Of a stretch of DNA of 64,000 nt, positions 11,261 to 21,825 are shown piece by piece. Within the stretch, counting starts at the first letter, position 1. Each line of letters starts with the position of its first letter. The stretch comes from Chaetomium olivaceum. Lineage: Eukaryota > Ascomycota > Sordariomycetes > Sordariales > Chaetomiaceae. The notes below the pieces were generated by a model. That model was not told where the DNA came from. It saw nothing but the letters and a program-made list of their open reading frames with translations, and searched no databases. The translations under genes and the position numbers were made by a program. The DNA lies in the NCBI GenBank assembly GCA_039881045.1, contig JAYWVB010000013.1, positions 310,001 through 374,000 of the forward strand, written 5' to 3'.

Positions 11261-12209
11261 GGTTGTAGAGGTAAAAGTGAGAGGTGGTCTGAGGCTCGCA
11301 ACTGGTCGTCCAAAAGACGTGCCTACTTGTGGGGTTTCCCGATGAATGAGTTGCGGGTTAGGGGTCTCGAGTTTGTAACAATGGCAACATCGAGCTAAAA
11401 AAGAAAGAGAAAAGAAAAAGCTGAACTTGAAAGGCAAGCAAGAAATCAATTTATCGACTAGTACTATTAGATTAGGTTTAGAAAAGAAATACGAAAAATA
11501 ACGTAGCTACATTTGGTGATCAGAAGGTCGTTAACGTTTACCTATACCATTCAGGCCATTAGCTGTCTATCATTGCCGACACATCTACACACGAGATAAC
11601 CTGGCCATGTTCCACTGTGCCCAAGGAGGCTGAGGGTTCTCTTCCTTCTTCGCAAGGGCGGTGTGCATGCTCGGATGGAACGGCGACGAATCAACCTAGT
11701 ATCCTAGGAAATATGCCCCAGACTTGCGCTGCCAGGAATCGAACCCTCAGCCTCCTTGGGCACAGTAGAACGATTATCTCGGGTGCAGATGTGATAGCAA
11801 AGCTAGACCGCTAGGCTAACTACCTTCTGCTCTCCAATTTGTTGAGATTGTCCCGTGCGAAAGTGGTCTATATTCCCCTGGAGCTTGATAACTACTTACC
11901 TACGTGCCGCTAGTTGTTGAAGAAAGAGGTAAAAAGATTGACCAAAAGGCACCAAATGAAAGAAATGGAACAAAAGAAAAATATAAATAGAGTAACCATC
12001 TTCCCTTCTAGTGTCCAGATGGTGTTCGTTTCATTTTTCTACTCGGAGGCGTTGGCTATTCTTATCTACCGAGTTAATATAACTCAAGAGTTCATGCTTG
12101 TGCGAATCAACGCTAGACGAGAGGCATAATAATAAGACGCAACTAACGTCTCAACTACGCTACACCTTTCACTCCACCCAAACACCATACGCTTGCAAAA
12201 GTGTCGCCC
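11261..12209. other. Intergenic region with an inverted repeat
   Basis: The only structure I see is the 26-bp inverted repeat at 11614-11766, listed separately. The rest is A/T-richer than the neighbouring genes and shows no supportable ORF. Confidence 0.5.
11614..11766. repeat. Perfect 26-bp inverted repeat with tRNA-like B-box
   Basis: Bases 11614-11639 are the exact reverse complement of 11741-11766, separated by 101 bp, so the segment could form a long hairpin. On the minus strand the right arm runs into GGTTCGATTCC (11734-11744), a perfect RNA polymerase III B-box, and an A-box-like TAGCCTAGCGG lies upstream at about 11809-11819. The candidate acceptor and T stems do not pair, so I read this as remains of a tRNA or tRNA-derived element whose 3' part has been copied in inverse orientation. 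Confidence 0.6.
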
Positions 12210-12971
12210 TTAAGGGGTAACATCGCCCAGCACCTGCTCCGCCAGCGACACGGAGGTGCCCGTGTTGTCAGGCTCAACAGCAACCGACTTGACCTTGCCC
12301 TGTTCAACGACAATGGCGTACCGTTTGGACCGGTCCCCGCCGAAGATGGCCGACCCGTCCCACGCCATGTCCAGCATCTTGGTGAACTTGCCGGTCGGGT
12401 CGGCGAAGAAGCGGATCTAGACAAACTAATGAGTCTTCCTTAAACCATTAAAAGAAAGAAGACAGAATGGTTTGACTTACCCCCTGGTCCCCAGCGGGAT
12501 CCAACATCTCACCCCAAGCCTTCATGCTACCGTCACCCCCTCCGTCAGCAAACCCACCCCTCAACACCACCACACCCCGACGTGCACCGAAGGGCAGGAG
12601 AAGACGCCAAAGCAAGAGAAGACTCACACAAAAACATCATTAACCGACACCACCCCGACCACCTCAAACTCCTTGGCCCTCGGATGGCTAATATACCCAG
12701 GGACATGCGTCGCCGAGCATGCCGGGGAAAAGGCCGCGGGCACGCCGATCAGCAGCATGTTGTTGACGCGCTGCGCCTCCTCGGCCAGGTTGACGCGCTG
12801 GCCCGGGTTGTTCTCCATGAGGGCGTCGGTGTCGGGGAGGGGGTCGCCGGGCTTGATGAACAGGCGCGGGGTGGTGTGGAATTGGGCGAGGCGTGGCATG
12901 GTGGTGGTGGCGGCGCGGCGCGAGGCCGTGGTTGCCATTGTGGTGAGGGGACGGAGGGTTGAGCGGAACAT
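12210..12971 (-). CDS. Peroxiredoxin, Prx5/Ahp1 type, probably mitochondrial
   Basis: Exons 12971..12628, 12526..12481 and 12416..12210 give 198 aa with all phases matching. The first ~35 residues are rich in Arg, Thr and Ser and end in RLAQFHTTPR, a typical mitochondrial presequence. The redoxin core has the peroxidatic motif FSPACSATHVPGY with Cys near residue 85, then EFEVVGVVSVNDVFVMKAWG, RFFADPTGKFTKMLDM and SKRYAIVVEQGKVKSV. This subfamily reduces peroxides with thiol donors; the resolving Cys is not evident, suggesting a one-Cys mechanism (inference). The ACSATH variant of the usual GCSKTH keeps the Pro, Thr/Ser and Cys positions. Confidence 0.93.
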
Positions 12972-13531
12972 TGTGGGGGATTTTGGATTAGAACTGGAGT
13001 GAAGGGTGATGTGGGTGGTGATTTATCGAGGGTCGGTGTTGGTGAGGCTCAATTGGAAGTTGCGCGATGTTGAGCTGTCTCTTTTTGGAGGTGGCAGGTT
13101 GATGATGTGACATCACTTAACCGGGGTGGATGGAATCCAGGGTTAGGGCCGATCACTTATACCCACACCACACCATCGCGAAGCCCAGGGTGGTGGTTTA
13201 CTTGCTCTATCACTGAGGTACGTCTTGAGTTGTAGAACATCTTAAGCCTTCTCTAAGACTTAGATTTATCGCGATAATCGTTATACTCCAAGCCCAAGGA
13301 AGCATTCGGTTTCTCTTCGCCCACCAACACTTCCAGAGTCTGCGATAAGTCACAAGAGCAACGGAGATCCCCAACGATTAGCTAGACGATGATTCATTCA
13401 ACCATAACCGACGCGCCACTGTGACCTTCCCAACACCAAGGCACTTACCCAAGGTATCTACAATATATACAGATCTGTTCCAAACCACCATTCCTCCCAC
13501 ACTTTTCAACCTCGCCCATCACACAAGCATC
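12972..13531. other. Intergenic region upstream of the peroxiredoxin
   Basis: It contains the peroxiredoxin promoter and the 3' flank of SCOT. I see no coding or RNA feature. Confidence 0.5.
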
Positions 13532-15217
13532 TTAAAGCATGGGCTTCAGATCATCGGCAACCCGGAAGGGCGCCTCGGTCTTTGCCTTGATCTCGTCCAC
13601 CGTTACGCCGTCAGCGATCTCGATCAGTGTGAGGCCCTTGGCAAAGTCGACATCAAAGACACCCTGCCCATTAAGTCAGCACTCATCTTTCGCACTTCAA
13701 AATGAAGATACAAACTCACCAGCTCGGTAATAATCCTCGACACGCACGTCTTGCCCGTCAGAGGGAAAGCGCACTGCTTAACAATCTTAGGATTGCCCTT
13801 CTTATCGGTATGCTCCATGGTAACCACCACCTTGGTAGCGCTCGGGTTGCTGACCAGGTCCATGGCACCACCGAACCCCTTGACCTTACCCGGCAGCATC
13901 CAGTTGGCCAGGTCACCCACGGCACTGACCTGCATGGCGCCCAGGATGGTCAGGTTGATGCGGCCGCTGCGGATCATGCCGAAGCTCTCCTCGGAGCCGA
14001 ACACGGACGCGCCCGGCTTGAGCGTGACCGTCTCCTTGCCGGCGTTGATCAGGTCCGCGTCCTCCTGACCCTTGAGCGGGTACGGGCCGAGTCCGAGGAT
14101 GCCGTTCTCGCTCTGCAGCATCACCTCGACGTCCTCGCCGACGAACCCTGGCGCGAGCATGGGCATGCCAATGCCCAGGTTGGCGTACATGCCGTTCTTG
14201 AACTCCTTGGCCGCGCGCTTCACGATGCGCTCGCGCTTGGCCTTGGTGTCGCCGGTGCCCAGCGCCGCGGCGGCCTTGGGGTCCTCGGCGGCCTCGGCGG
14301 GGTCTTTGCTCCAGGTGTACTTCTCGATGTTCTTCTTGGCCGTGCTCTGAATGACGCGCTTGACGTAGATGCCGGGGAGATGAACCGCCTCGGGCGGGAT
14401 CTCGCCGGGCTCGACGATGTGCTCGGCCTCGACAATGGTTATCTTGGCGTTGCGCCCCATGGCGCCGTTGAAGTTGTTGGCGGCGAGGCGGAACTGGCAG
14501 TTGCCGAGCTTGTCCGCCTTGTAGGCCTTGACAAAGGCGTAGTCGCCCGCGATGGAGTGCTCCAGTAGGTAGCTCTTGCCGTTAAACACCTTGACGTCCT
14601 TGGGGTATGAGAACTGGTCGGGAGTACCATCTGACTTGTTGCGCAGCGGCAGCTCGCCGGTCTGGACGACCGTTCCGAAAGCGGCCGGCGTGTAGAAGGC
14701 GGGGATGCCCTTGCCGCCGGCCGCGCACCGCTCGGCAAGTGTGCCTTGGGGTGTCAACTCTAGCTCGACCTCGCCCGTCAGATACATGGTCTCAAAGGTC
14801 TTGTTCTCGCCGATGTAGGAGGCGATCATCTTCTTGATCTGCTTGGTGCGTAGCAGCTTGCCGAGCCCGCTGTTGTCGGTGCCCGCATTGTTCGAGACGG
14901 CGGTGATGCCCTTGAGCTCGGGCTTCTTGAGCACTTCGTCAATCAGAGTGTCTGGCACGCCGCAGAGACCGAAGCCGCCGCATAGGAGAGTCGAGTTGGG
15001 CTTCATGTCCTTGATCGCCTCGGCGGCGGAGGGGTAGACCTTGTTGATGTCGCGGCGGCGGGCTGTGGCCGAGAAGGACCGCGCGAAGAGCGCAGCATGC
15101 TATCAAGAGTCGCCGTTAGTAGGACCGACAGATGAAAAATGGTCGAGGGAAACTCACATTCTGGCCATACTTGGCGTATGCACGCAGCGTTCTCATGCAC
15201 ATCGCTGTTGACGGCAT
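13532..15217 (-). CDS. Succinyl-CoA:3-ketoacid CoA transferase, mitochondrial (SCOT)
   Basis: Exons 15217..15158, 15099..13720 and 13663..13532 give 523 aa, very close to animal SCOT. Exon 1 and the start of exon 2 form a mitochondrial presequence ending near FARSFSATARRR. The alpha half starts with KVYPSAAEAI and has the glycine-rich STLLCGGFGLCGVPDTLID. The beta half carries LQSENGILGLGPYP, whose Glu (about residue 350) is the residue that forms the CoA thioester. The enzyme moves CoA from succinyl-CoA to acetoacetate in mitochondria. Both introns are short with GTGAGT donors. The frame is intact over the long central exon. The two halves are fused in one chain, as in eukaryotes. Confidence 0.95.
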
Positions 15218-16381
15218 CTTGACTGTGTATCTGGTAAGGGTTCGGGTAGCGCAGGGTTAAGAACAGTCAAACGGCAGCCAAATCAACGGCCGCTCTCGCT
15301 ATGGGACAGAGCACAGAATGTTAAATAAGGAGATAGAGGAAAGTAAAAGGAAGCAAAAGTTCAATTCAGGAAGAAGTCATCGCGGCGCTACATCCATGGC
15401 ACCTTCCCTCAACCCGCCATTGCAGCGAGGCCGAGGGGTCATATCCCGTGAATGGCCGACGGCAGTGCCGTGGTCCCTGGTCATCGTGGGGCCGGGGCCT
15501 CCCCACGGCATGTCTCCGCCCCTCGGAAAGGGTGCTCGGCAGCGGGTGAGAATTGACCCATTCCGCGCTTTGCGGGGGAACCTGGAACCGCCCATGCTCC
15601 CGGTTCGGAAACCAGCGGCCAGCCTGGAGCCGTTCACTGCCGTTCCAAAGCACCCGTGCAGTGCGCTTGTGATCGCGAAAATGTGGTAGGGTGATGCGGG
15701 AACGAACATCAATGATGAAGACGCCTCTATTTCATAGCATCTCTGTAACCCCGTTTCATCCATTCTTCCGATCGTTCGGACGACTCGCGTAAGAATTCTT
15801 CCATCTCATCAAGCAAAGACCCGAGGGTCAGCGTGCCAAGCGGGAACTTGACAGGCGAAGTGGGGTGGAGGACCCCAACGTCCGGGAAATATTCCCCCAC
15901 GTGCCTTCTTCCCTGATGATGCAAGGTGCGACAGGGAGCAGTCCGTCATGTTCATCCGCAACTACGACTACACTCTGGACATGCTACACAATAGTTACTA
16001 TACATGGAAGGAGTAATCTGTGCTGATCTTGCTCTTGATAAAAACGCTAAATGTTGATAACTTTGCATCCCAAAACCCATTTCCGTCCCTACGATCCCGA
16101 CCCATCGCCTTCGATCCCATATAATGTGTACACACCCGTGCAAACTCCGGAGAACGTGCCCAATCTATGCCCATTCGCACGCACAAATCCCGCTCGGCCA
16201 TGCTTCGCGTGACCGGCTCGAGCGGCGCCCAATGCACCGTTGTGGCCAAAACCAAAGGTCAACCTGTATGTTAAGGACACCTAGCAACTCGTCTCGCAAT
16301 ACCGTAATATAAGTCCCCGCGTGGTGCTACCCACATTCATGCGAGACCCTTGCAGTGTCAGGCCCAAGTCAGGAGCTCCTC
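15218..16381. other. Intergenic region between SCOT and the Ariadne ligase
   Basis: Several ORFs of 60-130 codons exist on both strands, but none has recognisable motifs or splice continuity. No repeat or RNA gene seen. Confidence 0.5.
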
Positions 16382-18097
16382 TTAACGCTGAGCGCTGGGT
16401 CCGCCGTTAGGCATTGATCCAGTCAATTCGATGTTGAAGGTCCACCGTCCTAGTATTTATTAGCCGCCTGTACCTGAAAACAGAAATTGCCCACATCAAC
16501 ATCAACATACCTTCGGCTAGATTCTGGGCGGTATCATCGAGAAGAATCACCCTGCGCTTGTTGCAGTAGGACGTCTTGTCCATGATCTCCACCTTGAGTT
16601 TCGAGTCCGCGAGCTCTGATATGGGCTTCTCGAACATCTCCGAGAGAGCCTCGACGGCCATTTCCAAATCCTTTTGGTTGTCCTCAAAGATCTCGGTCAA
16701 GTTGTTACGGGCGAGATAGAAGGCAAAGGCGTACGTCCACATCAGGGTCTGGCGGCATGTCTGGAGCGCCTGCGAGGCGGAGTTTAGGTACTGTACCTCA
16801 ATCCAGGACATACCCGATTCCTTCTGCAGCTGGACCATTTTTTTCTCCGTCTTGTGGTAGATGTCCTTGTCCAGACGGGCCGATTGATCGTGGTTGGCAT
16901 AGCGGTTGTAGTAATGCAAATAGCGTTCCAGCGACACTCGGGATTTGGCCTGCGCATCCCTGGCGTCCAGCCCGCTCTTTTCTTCGAATCGGTTGCAGTT
17001 GTACCAGCTTGTCCCATGCTCGGACCAGAGCCCCATGCACATCCAGCAGAATTCGTGCTTGCATTTCCGGCAAGTCATATGATTACAGCCGCCGTTCTTT
17101 TCGATTGTGCTGTTGCACTTCGGACACTCTTTGGTATTGGCCGAGATCCAGTTGGCTGTCTCTGAATCATCGGCGCATTTCTTGAGCCACTTCTTGACCA
17201 ACTCGCACGGCGCCGGTTGGTGGTCGTTTAATATGCAACCAAAACAGAACCGGTGGCTGCAGAGGCACGAGACGGTGGGGACCACCTTATCGAGGTCCTT
17301 CTTTTCACTCCGCACTCGACGGCATTTTGGCAGTCGGGGGCTGGGCACCACTTGAGTGTTTCCTTGTCTTCCACGTATGTTCGATGGAGCAACTCGTGGT
17401 ACCGTTCGGTCAACTCTGGAGTGACGAGGAGATCCAACGATCGGGCGTCGATGATGATTGTGCAACCTTCGGACGGGCATTGGATGCGGGCCGCTTCACC
17501 CTCCCCTTGGATTTTTTGCGATAGGTAGTGGCGATAACAGTCCACACAGTATCTGTGACCGCACTTGAGGGCAAACGATTCGAGACCGGGCTCATCCTCG
17601 CAGCAAATGTCGCAAACAAAGTCGGGGACGATCTTCATCTTTGGTGGCCCAGCTGTCGACTGGGAAAGGCCGGCAGCGTCGAGGACCTGACTTGGCCTGT
17701 CCATGTAGTCTTCGATCAACCGCTCTTTATTCCACCTGAAGTACCGAAGGAGGATAGCCGCTTCCGCTTTGGATATGTCCAGAATCATGTTGACCTCGTC
17801 GATGAGCTCGTCCTGCTGCTTCTGGATATCGGACGGTTGGAAAACCCGGAAGCTGATATCGTACGCTGCCTTCTTCTTATGCCCGATTTCCTTTTGCGAG
17901 TCGATATATACGTCAGGTTCATCGTCGAAGCCGAAGTCTACAAAGCCAGAAATGTTAGCATCCCTCAGAGGAATAAATCCCAGTCATGGTCGCTAGAAGA
18001 ACGAACCTTCATCGCCGGAGATGTCATTATCGCTATCATCCTGGTGCATGTCGTCTTCACTAGAGACGTTGGACATGAAATCGTCATCGGTATCCAT
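16382..18097 (-). CDS. Ariadne-type RBR E3 ubiquitin ligase (one apparent frameshift)
   Basis: Exons 18097..18007, 17937..16511 and 16449..16382 give about 528 aa after bridging one missing base. The chosen start gives MDTDDDFMSNVSS, an acidic N-terminus usual for fungal Ariadne proteins; no ATG lies further upstream in this frame. RING1 begins at CDICCEDE (about residue 139), then the IBR, then RING2 with CPKCNSTIEKNGGCNHMTC, whose GGC cysteine (about residue 313) is the ubiquitin-thioester site. The helical Ariadne domain follows and the protein ends in RWTFNIEL. The frame changes within an A4 run (T4 on + at 17302-17305) between ECGVK and DLDKVVPTVSC, at the start of the IBR. RBR ligases work with E2s such as UBCH7-type enzymes and, for Ariadne, with neddylated cullins. 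Confidence 0.92.
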
Positions 18098-19064
18098 ATC
18101 GCCGTTGGATGCCGTAGTCACGGGAGTGGGTGGTGCGATCTCCGGGCCGGCTGAGGCGAGTATCCTCTTGTTGGGAGCAATGGCAGTAGAGGATATCGTC
18201 GCCTCAGCGGCTTTCCGCTTGCGAGTTGTTGGGGGAATCGTGCCGGCTTATAGGTGCCGGATGGAGCGGTGTTCAAGCGTCTCCGAGTAGACGGAGAGGA
18301 AATGCAGAGCACCGGAGGACCGGTATGACTCGACGATTAAGGTGGCGCCTTGTAGCCGGAGAACAAGGGGTGTCAAATGTCGGGTAGCAAGGGCGTGTCG
18401 GGAACAAGAATGTTGAAGCTGGGAGGCCGTCGGTGGGAGTGGTGGCACGGCGACGTCTAAGTAAGCGGGGTGGGGGTCCAGTGGACTGAAGGGGATCCGA
18501 GGAAGAGGAACAAAAGTGTTAACGACGGATGTTTGAAATGTCGGTAAAGAGAGTCCAGCGAAGGCGCACTTCTCAGATCCCATCGGTGGAGGAAGGGTCA
18601 GACGCGGTATGTTCTGGTGACCATACGGATGGATGTGTTGGAAGTGGGAAAACAGGGCCCAAGCTGAGCGGGCGGTCACCAAAGGCATGCGCCGTAGCGC
18701 AGGCGGATTATGTAACTAACAGCCAGAGGCTTGGAGTCATTTGGCCCCCCTGATCACTGCCCCGTTCCGCTGCCAGTGCAACCTGGAAGCGGCCCCAGAA
18801 CAGACGGAACATCAGGCAGCCAGCCCCACATTGGCAAGCCCATCCAAACCGACTCGGTAAGTCGCCCCGTTCAGCTCGAAAAAGAGGCAAGGCTCCCATC
18901 GTGCCGTCTTGCCATTCGAGAAAGTTGCGAACGTCGCGCAGTGGCCACAGATCGCCACAATCACCGATTGCGCCCGAATTGGCAGAAATTGCATACCGGC
19001 CACCCCGACAATCGCGAAATTAATAAAAACAAAGTAACTCACAGCGAGCCGCAAATCAATCACC
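18098..19064. other. Intergenic, divergent promoter region
   Basis: It lies between the Ariadne and SNIP1-like genes. A 146-codon minus-strand ORF (18248-18688) has no recognisable content. I see no other feature. Confidence 0.5.
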
Positions 19065-20050
19065 ATGAACAGCGAGATTGCAGAACGCGGTGATGAAAGG
19101 TCGAATCGCGGAAAATATGAAGATGGGCCTGAATATCCGAGGGATAGACGGAACGGTAGGCCTCGGATGACGACGCCGGTAAACGCAGCAATCGATCCCG
19201 ATCTCGGGAACGGGACCGACGCCGCTCAAGAACACCGGATTCGAAGGACCGCCCATCTCGGTCAAGGGATCAAGAGAGGAGGAGAGAAAGAGACCGCGAC
19301 CGTGATCGCAACCGCGGTAGCCGCAGGCATAGAAGCGGGGACCGAGATGACGAAAGGCGACATCGGGGTGGTGACAGAGATAGGAATGAGCGTCGAAGCC
19401 GGCGAAGCCCGGATGGCAGGCCTCCGCGACGGGAGATTCAACTTGATGGAAGGGATAACAACAGGGCCGGCAGTGGGCAGAGTCTCATTAAACGTTCTGG
19501 CCCCCTACCTTCCCAGGATGATTCCTTCGCTGTCAGCAAGGGCGAAGAACCAGAGAAGCCGAAGGAGAAACCCAACTTTGGGAATTCTGGCGTGCTCGCG
19601 GCAGCTTCCAACTCCGTCACACAAGCCGACGGCACTACCATCACGCTGAAGTACCACGAGCCGCCGGAGGCGAGGAAACCACCCCCACGCGATTCCTGGA
19701 AGTTGTTCGTTTTCAAGGGACAAGATATCGTTGATACGATCGAACTCGGCACTCGGAGTTGCTGGCTGGTTGGGAGAGACGTCACTATCGTCGATCTTCC
19801 TGCCGAGCACCCGAGCCTCAGTAAACAACACGCCGTCATCCAGTTCCGATATACAGAGAAACGCAACGAGTTTGGCGACAAGATTGGCCGGGTGAAGCCG
19901 TATCTGATCGACCTAGAGAGCGCAAATGGGACGATGCTCAATGGCGAAAAGGTTCCCGAGAGCCGATACCTGGAACTGCGAAACAAGGATATGGTTCAAT
20001 TCGGTTCAAGTACAAGGGAGTATGTCCTCATGCTTGCTCCTAAGGAGTGA
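19065..20050 (+). CDS. FHA-domain splicing factor, SNIP1/Pml1-like
   Basis: The C-terminal ~150 residues form an FHA domain: WKLFVFKGQDIVDTIELGTR, SCWLVGRDVTIVDLPAEHPS, SLSKQHAVIQFR, then SANGTMLNG and FGSSTREYVLML. Before it lies a long Arg/Ser/Asp-rich tract (RSRSRERDRRRSRTP). This order matches SNIP1, Dawdle and yeast Pml1, which bind the spliceosome or RES complex. The ATG at 19065 is in a different frame from the RS and FHA parts, which have no in-frame ATG of their own. Either one base is missing between 19140 and 19190 (328 aa), or a weak 89-nt intron 19100..19188 (GTCGAA...CAG) joins them (298 aa). The GVLAAASN and KYHEPPEARKPP linker before the FHA is typical of fungal orthologues. 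Confidence 0.85.
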
Positions 20051-21825
20051 GCCGATGAGAGCAGAGAAACACTATGTGGGGTCCTTCCTGTCCTAGCAAG
20101 AACCCGCAACACCCAAAGTCTCTGCTCTCTAGACGCCGGCACTCGGCTCTCCGAATACCGTCAGCTCTCACGACCCGGCAAGGGCTTTGCCACCAGGTCT
20201 TCCAACAGTTATGCCGAAGCAGGCCGTCGCATTCGGTATGGTATCACACCCCGTGTTTGGCACTACACCGTCACACCGACGCTCGGGTTGGGTTTGCACA
20301 ACAGTTGCTACCTTGGCAGACCGCGATTCCGGATTCAAGAGCGGCTTGCCCGGCGGCCTAGGGCTAGGTTATAACGAGGCTCTTGTTACCTATTGTGGCA
20401 CGCCGGGGATACAATTTGCTCCTTGGGTACGTCAGTCGTCGTTATTTGTGGCAAGTGTGTCGACCTTTCTCCGGCCATACCCCTACGTAGACCGCTTGGA
20501 TCGCCTCCTCTCAAAATTCGGGATGTGATCTCTCTGTTTGACATCCGCAGCAAACAGCCGGGACCCTGGCTCCATGATCATTTGAACGTCCCCTCTTGCT
20601 GTGTGGGTTGCACACTCTAGGTCGCGGCTAAAGAAGGGCCGGTGGCCGTATCCACATGTTGATACCCTAGAGAAAACATGATAGGAACTCACCCATGTGA
20701 TTTACCTGTTCCTCGAGCAAGCGGCAATATGCTCGATTTGCGGGTTGGCAGGTCATTTAAATCGGAAGACACGAAACACTTCTCAGTCGCGCGAGGACAG
20801 TAGATACCCGACTAAAGAAGAATGAACTATGGCGATTCGTCTTGTCACAAACGTTCCTGATGACTCGCCAATGTTTTCCCCGAGATACCGAGAGTCAACA
20901 TCATGGTCAACCTTGTGAGGCTGCTCGATTGCGGTACGACACCATATGTCTTGTATGATGAGTTTATACACGGTAACCCGTCGAGCCAGTCACTCAAAAC
21001 CGTTAGCGGCGACGACGCCCTGACACACCCTTGCACGGCAGTCTTGGCCGGAACCGACCCGCGGAACCGCTCAGTGTGGGCGACCAGGGGGGCGGTGACA
21101 CACTGCCGCACACCGAGCTGAGGCACTCATCAGCAATGCGGAAGTCCTATTCGCGACAGCGAAAGAACAGTGCATGCTTCGCCTTCGTCTCGCACCAGCG
21201 TCCCGCCCCGTGGTGACGGCAGTCAAAAATAATCGGGAAGATGAGAGACAGCGATTTCGGGAAACCAACACTAACCCCTTATTCCCTTAACTGGCCTTCT
21301 AAAGTCCTGTGCCCGACGGCTGAGACAGTTCGATGCTACCCCTCCCAACCTGATGGAGGGACACCCCCCCAAAGAGGGCTCAGCTGCCCACCGTTGGTCA
21401 CTTCTCAGCCGCCGCGTGACAGGCCTTCCCCACGTCGTCTTCGTCCTGCAGTCGTGAACCGCGGCTGTCTCGGCGAAAGTCTGCACTAGAGAGTATGTCT
21501 ATCAAGCTCCGCCGACGGGCAATCAGCGGGCGATGTCTGCTGCGCGGAAAACGACTCATTAAACGGTAAAAGAAGAAGGACTACTCATGTCGCACGACTC
21601 TGTTCTGTGTACCTTTAAGGGATATTCGCACCCTTGTAGCCTCGCCTTCCCCTTTCGTGGCGAAGCACCTAGGCAACGTTTGGGCGCCATATAAGGAAAC
21701 CAAGGACACCGTTTCGGCCTCTGTGCCCCAGCTGTTCGTCATTGCATTCATTTGGGACAAAAACGCCAGGAATGGTTTGTAGCACATCACATTTCACCTT
21801 CTGGGCCGCCGGCAGTTAGTGCAGC
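20051..21825. other. Gene-free region before the first STAND gene
   Basis: About 1.8 kb with scattered short ORFs, none recognisable. I see no repeat, transposon terminus or tRNA. It marks the left border of the accessory block. Confidence 0.5.

Noticed and set aside
11715..11830. Functional tRNA on the minus strand
   Set aside because: Although the B-box is exact, the T stem has mismatches and no acceptor stem of seven pairs could be found; kept only as a tRNA-like remnant.
13702..14568. 288-codon plus-strand ORF
   Set aside because: Antisense to SCOT; its Leu/Gly/His-rich content is the mirror of GC-biased codons.
17528..18154. 208-codon plus-strand ORF
   Set aside because: Antisense to the Ariadne ligase exons and introns, no domain visible.
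18248..18688. 146-codon minus-strand ORF
   Set aside because: No conserved motif, Pro/Leu/His-rich composition, and it lies in the promoter region between two divergent genes.
20051..21825. Possible degenerate transposon left of the first STAND gene
   Set aside because: No transposase-like motif, terminal repeat or target duplication could be seen.
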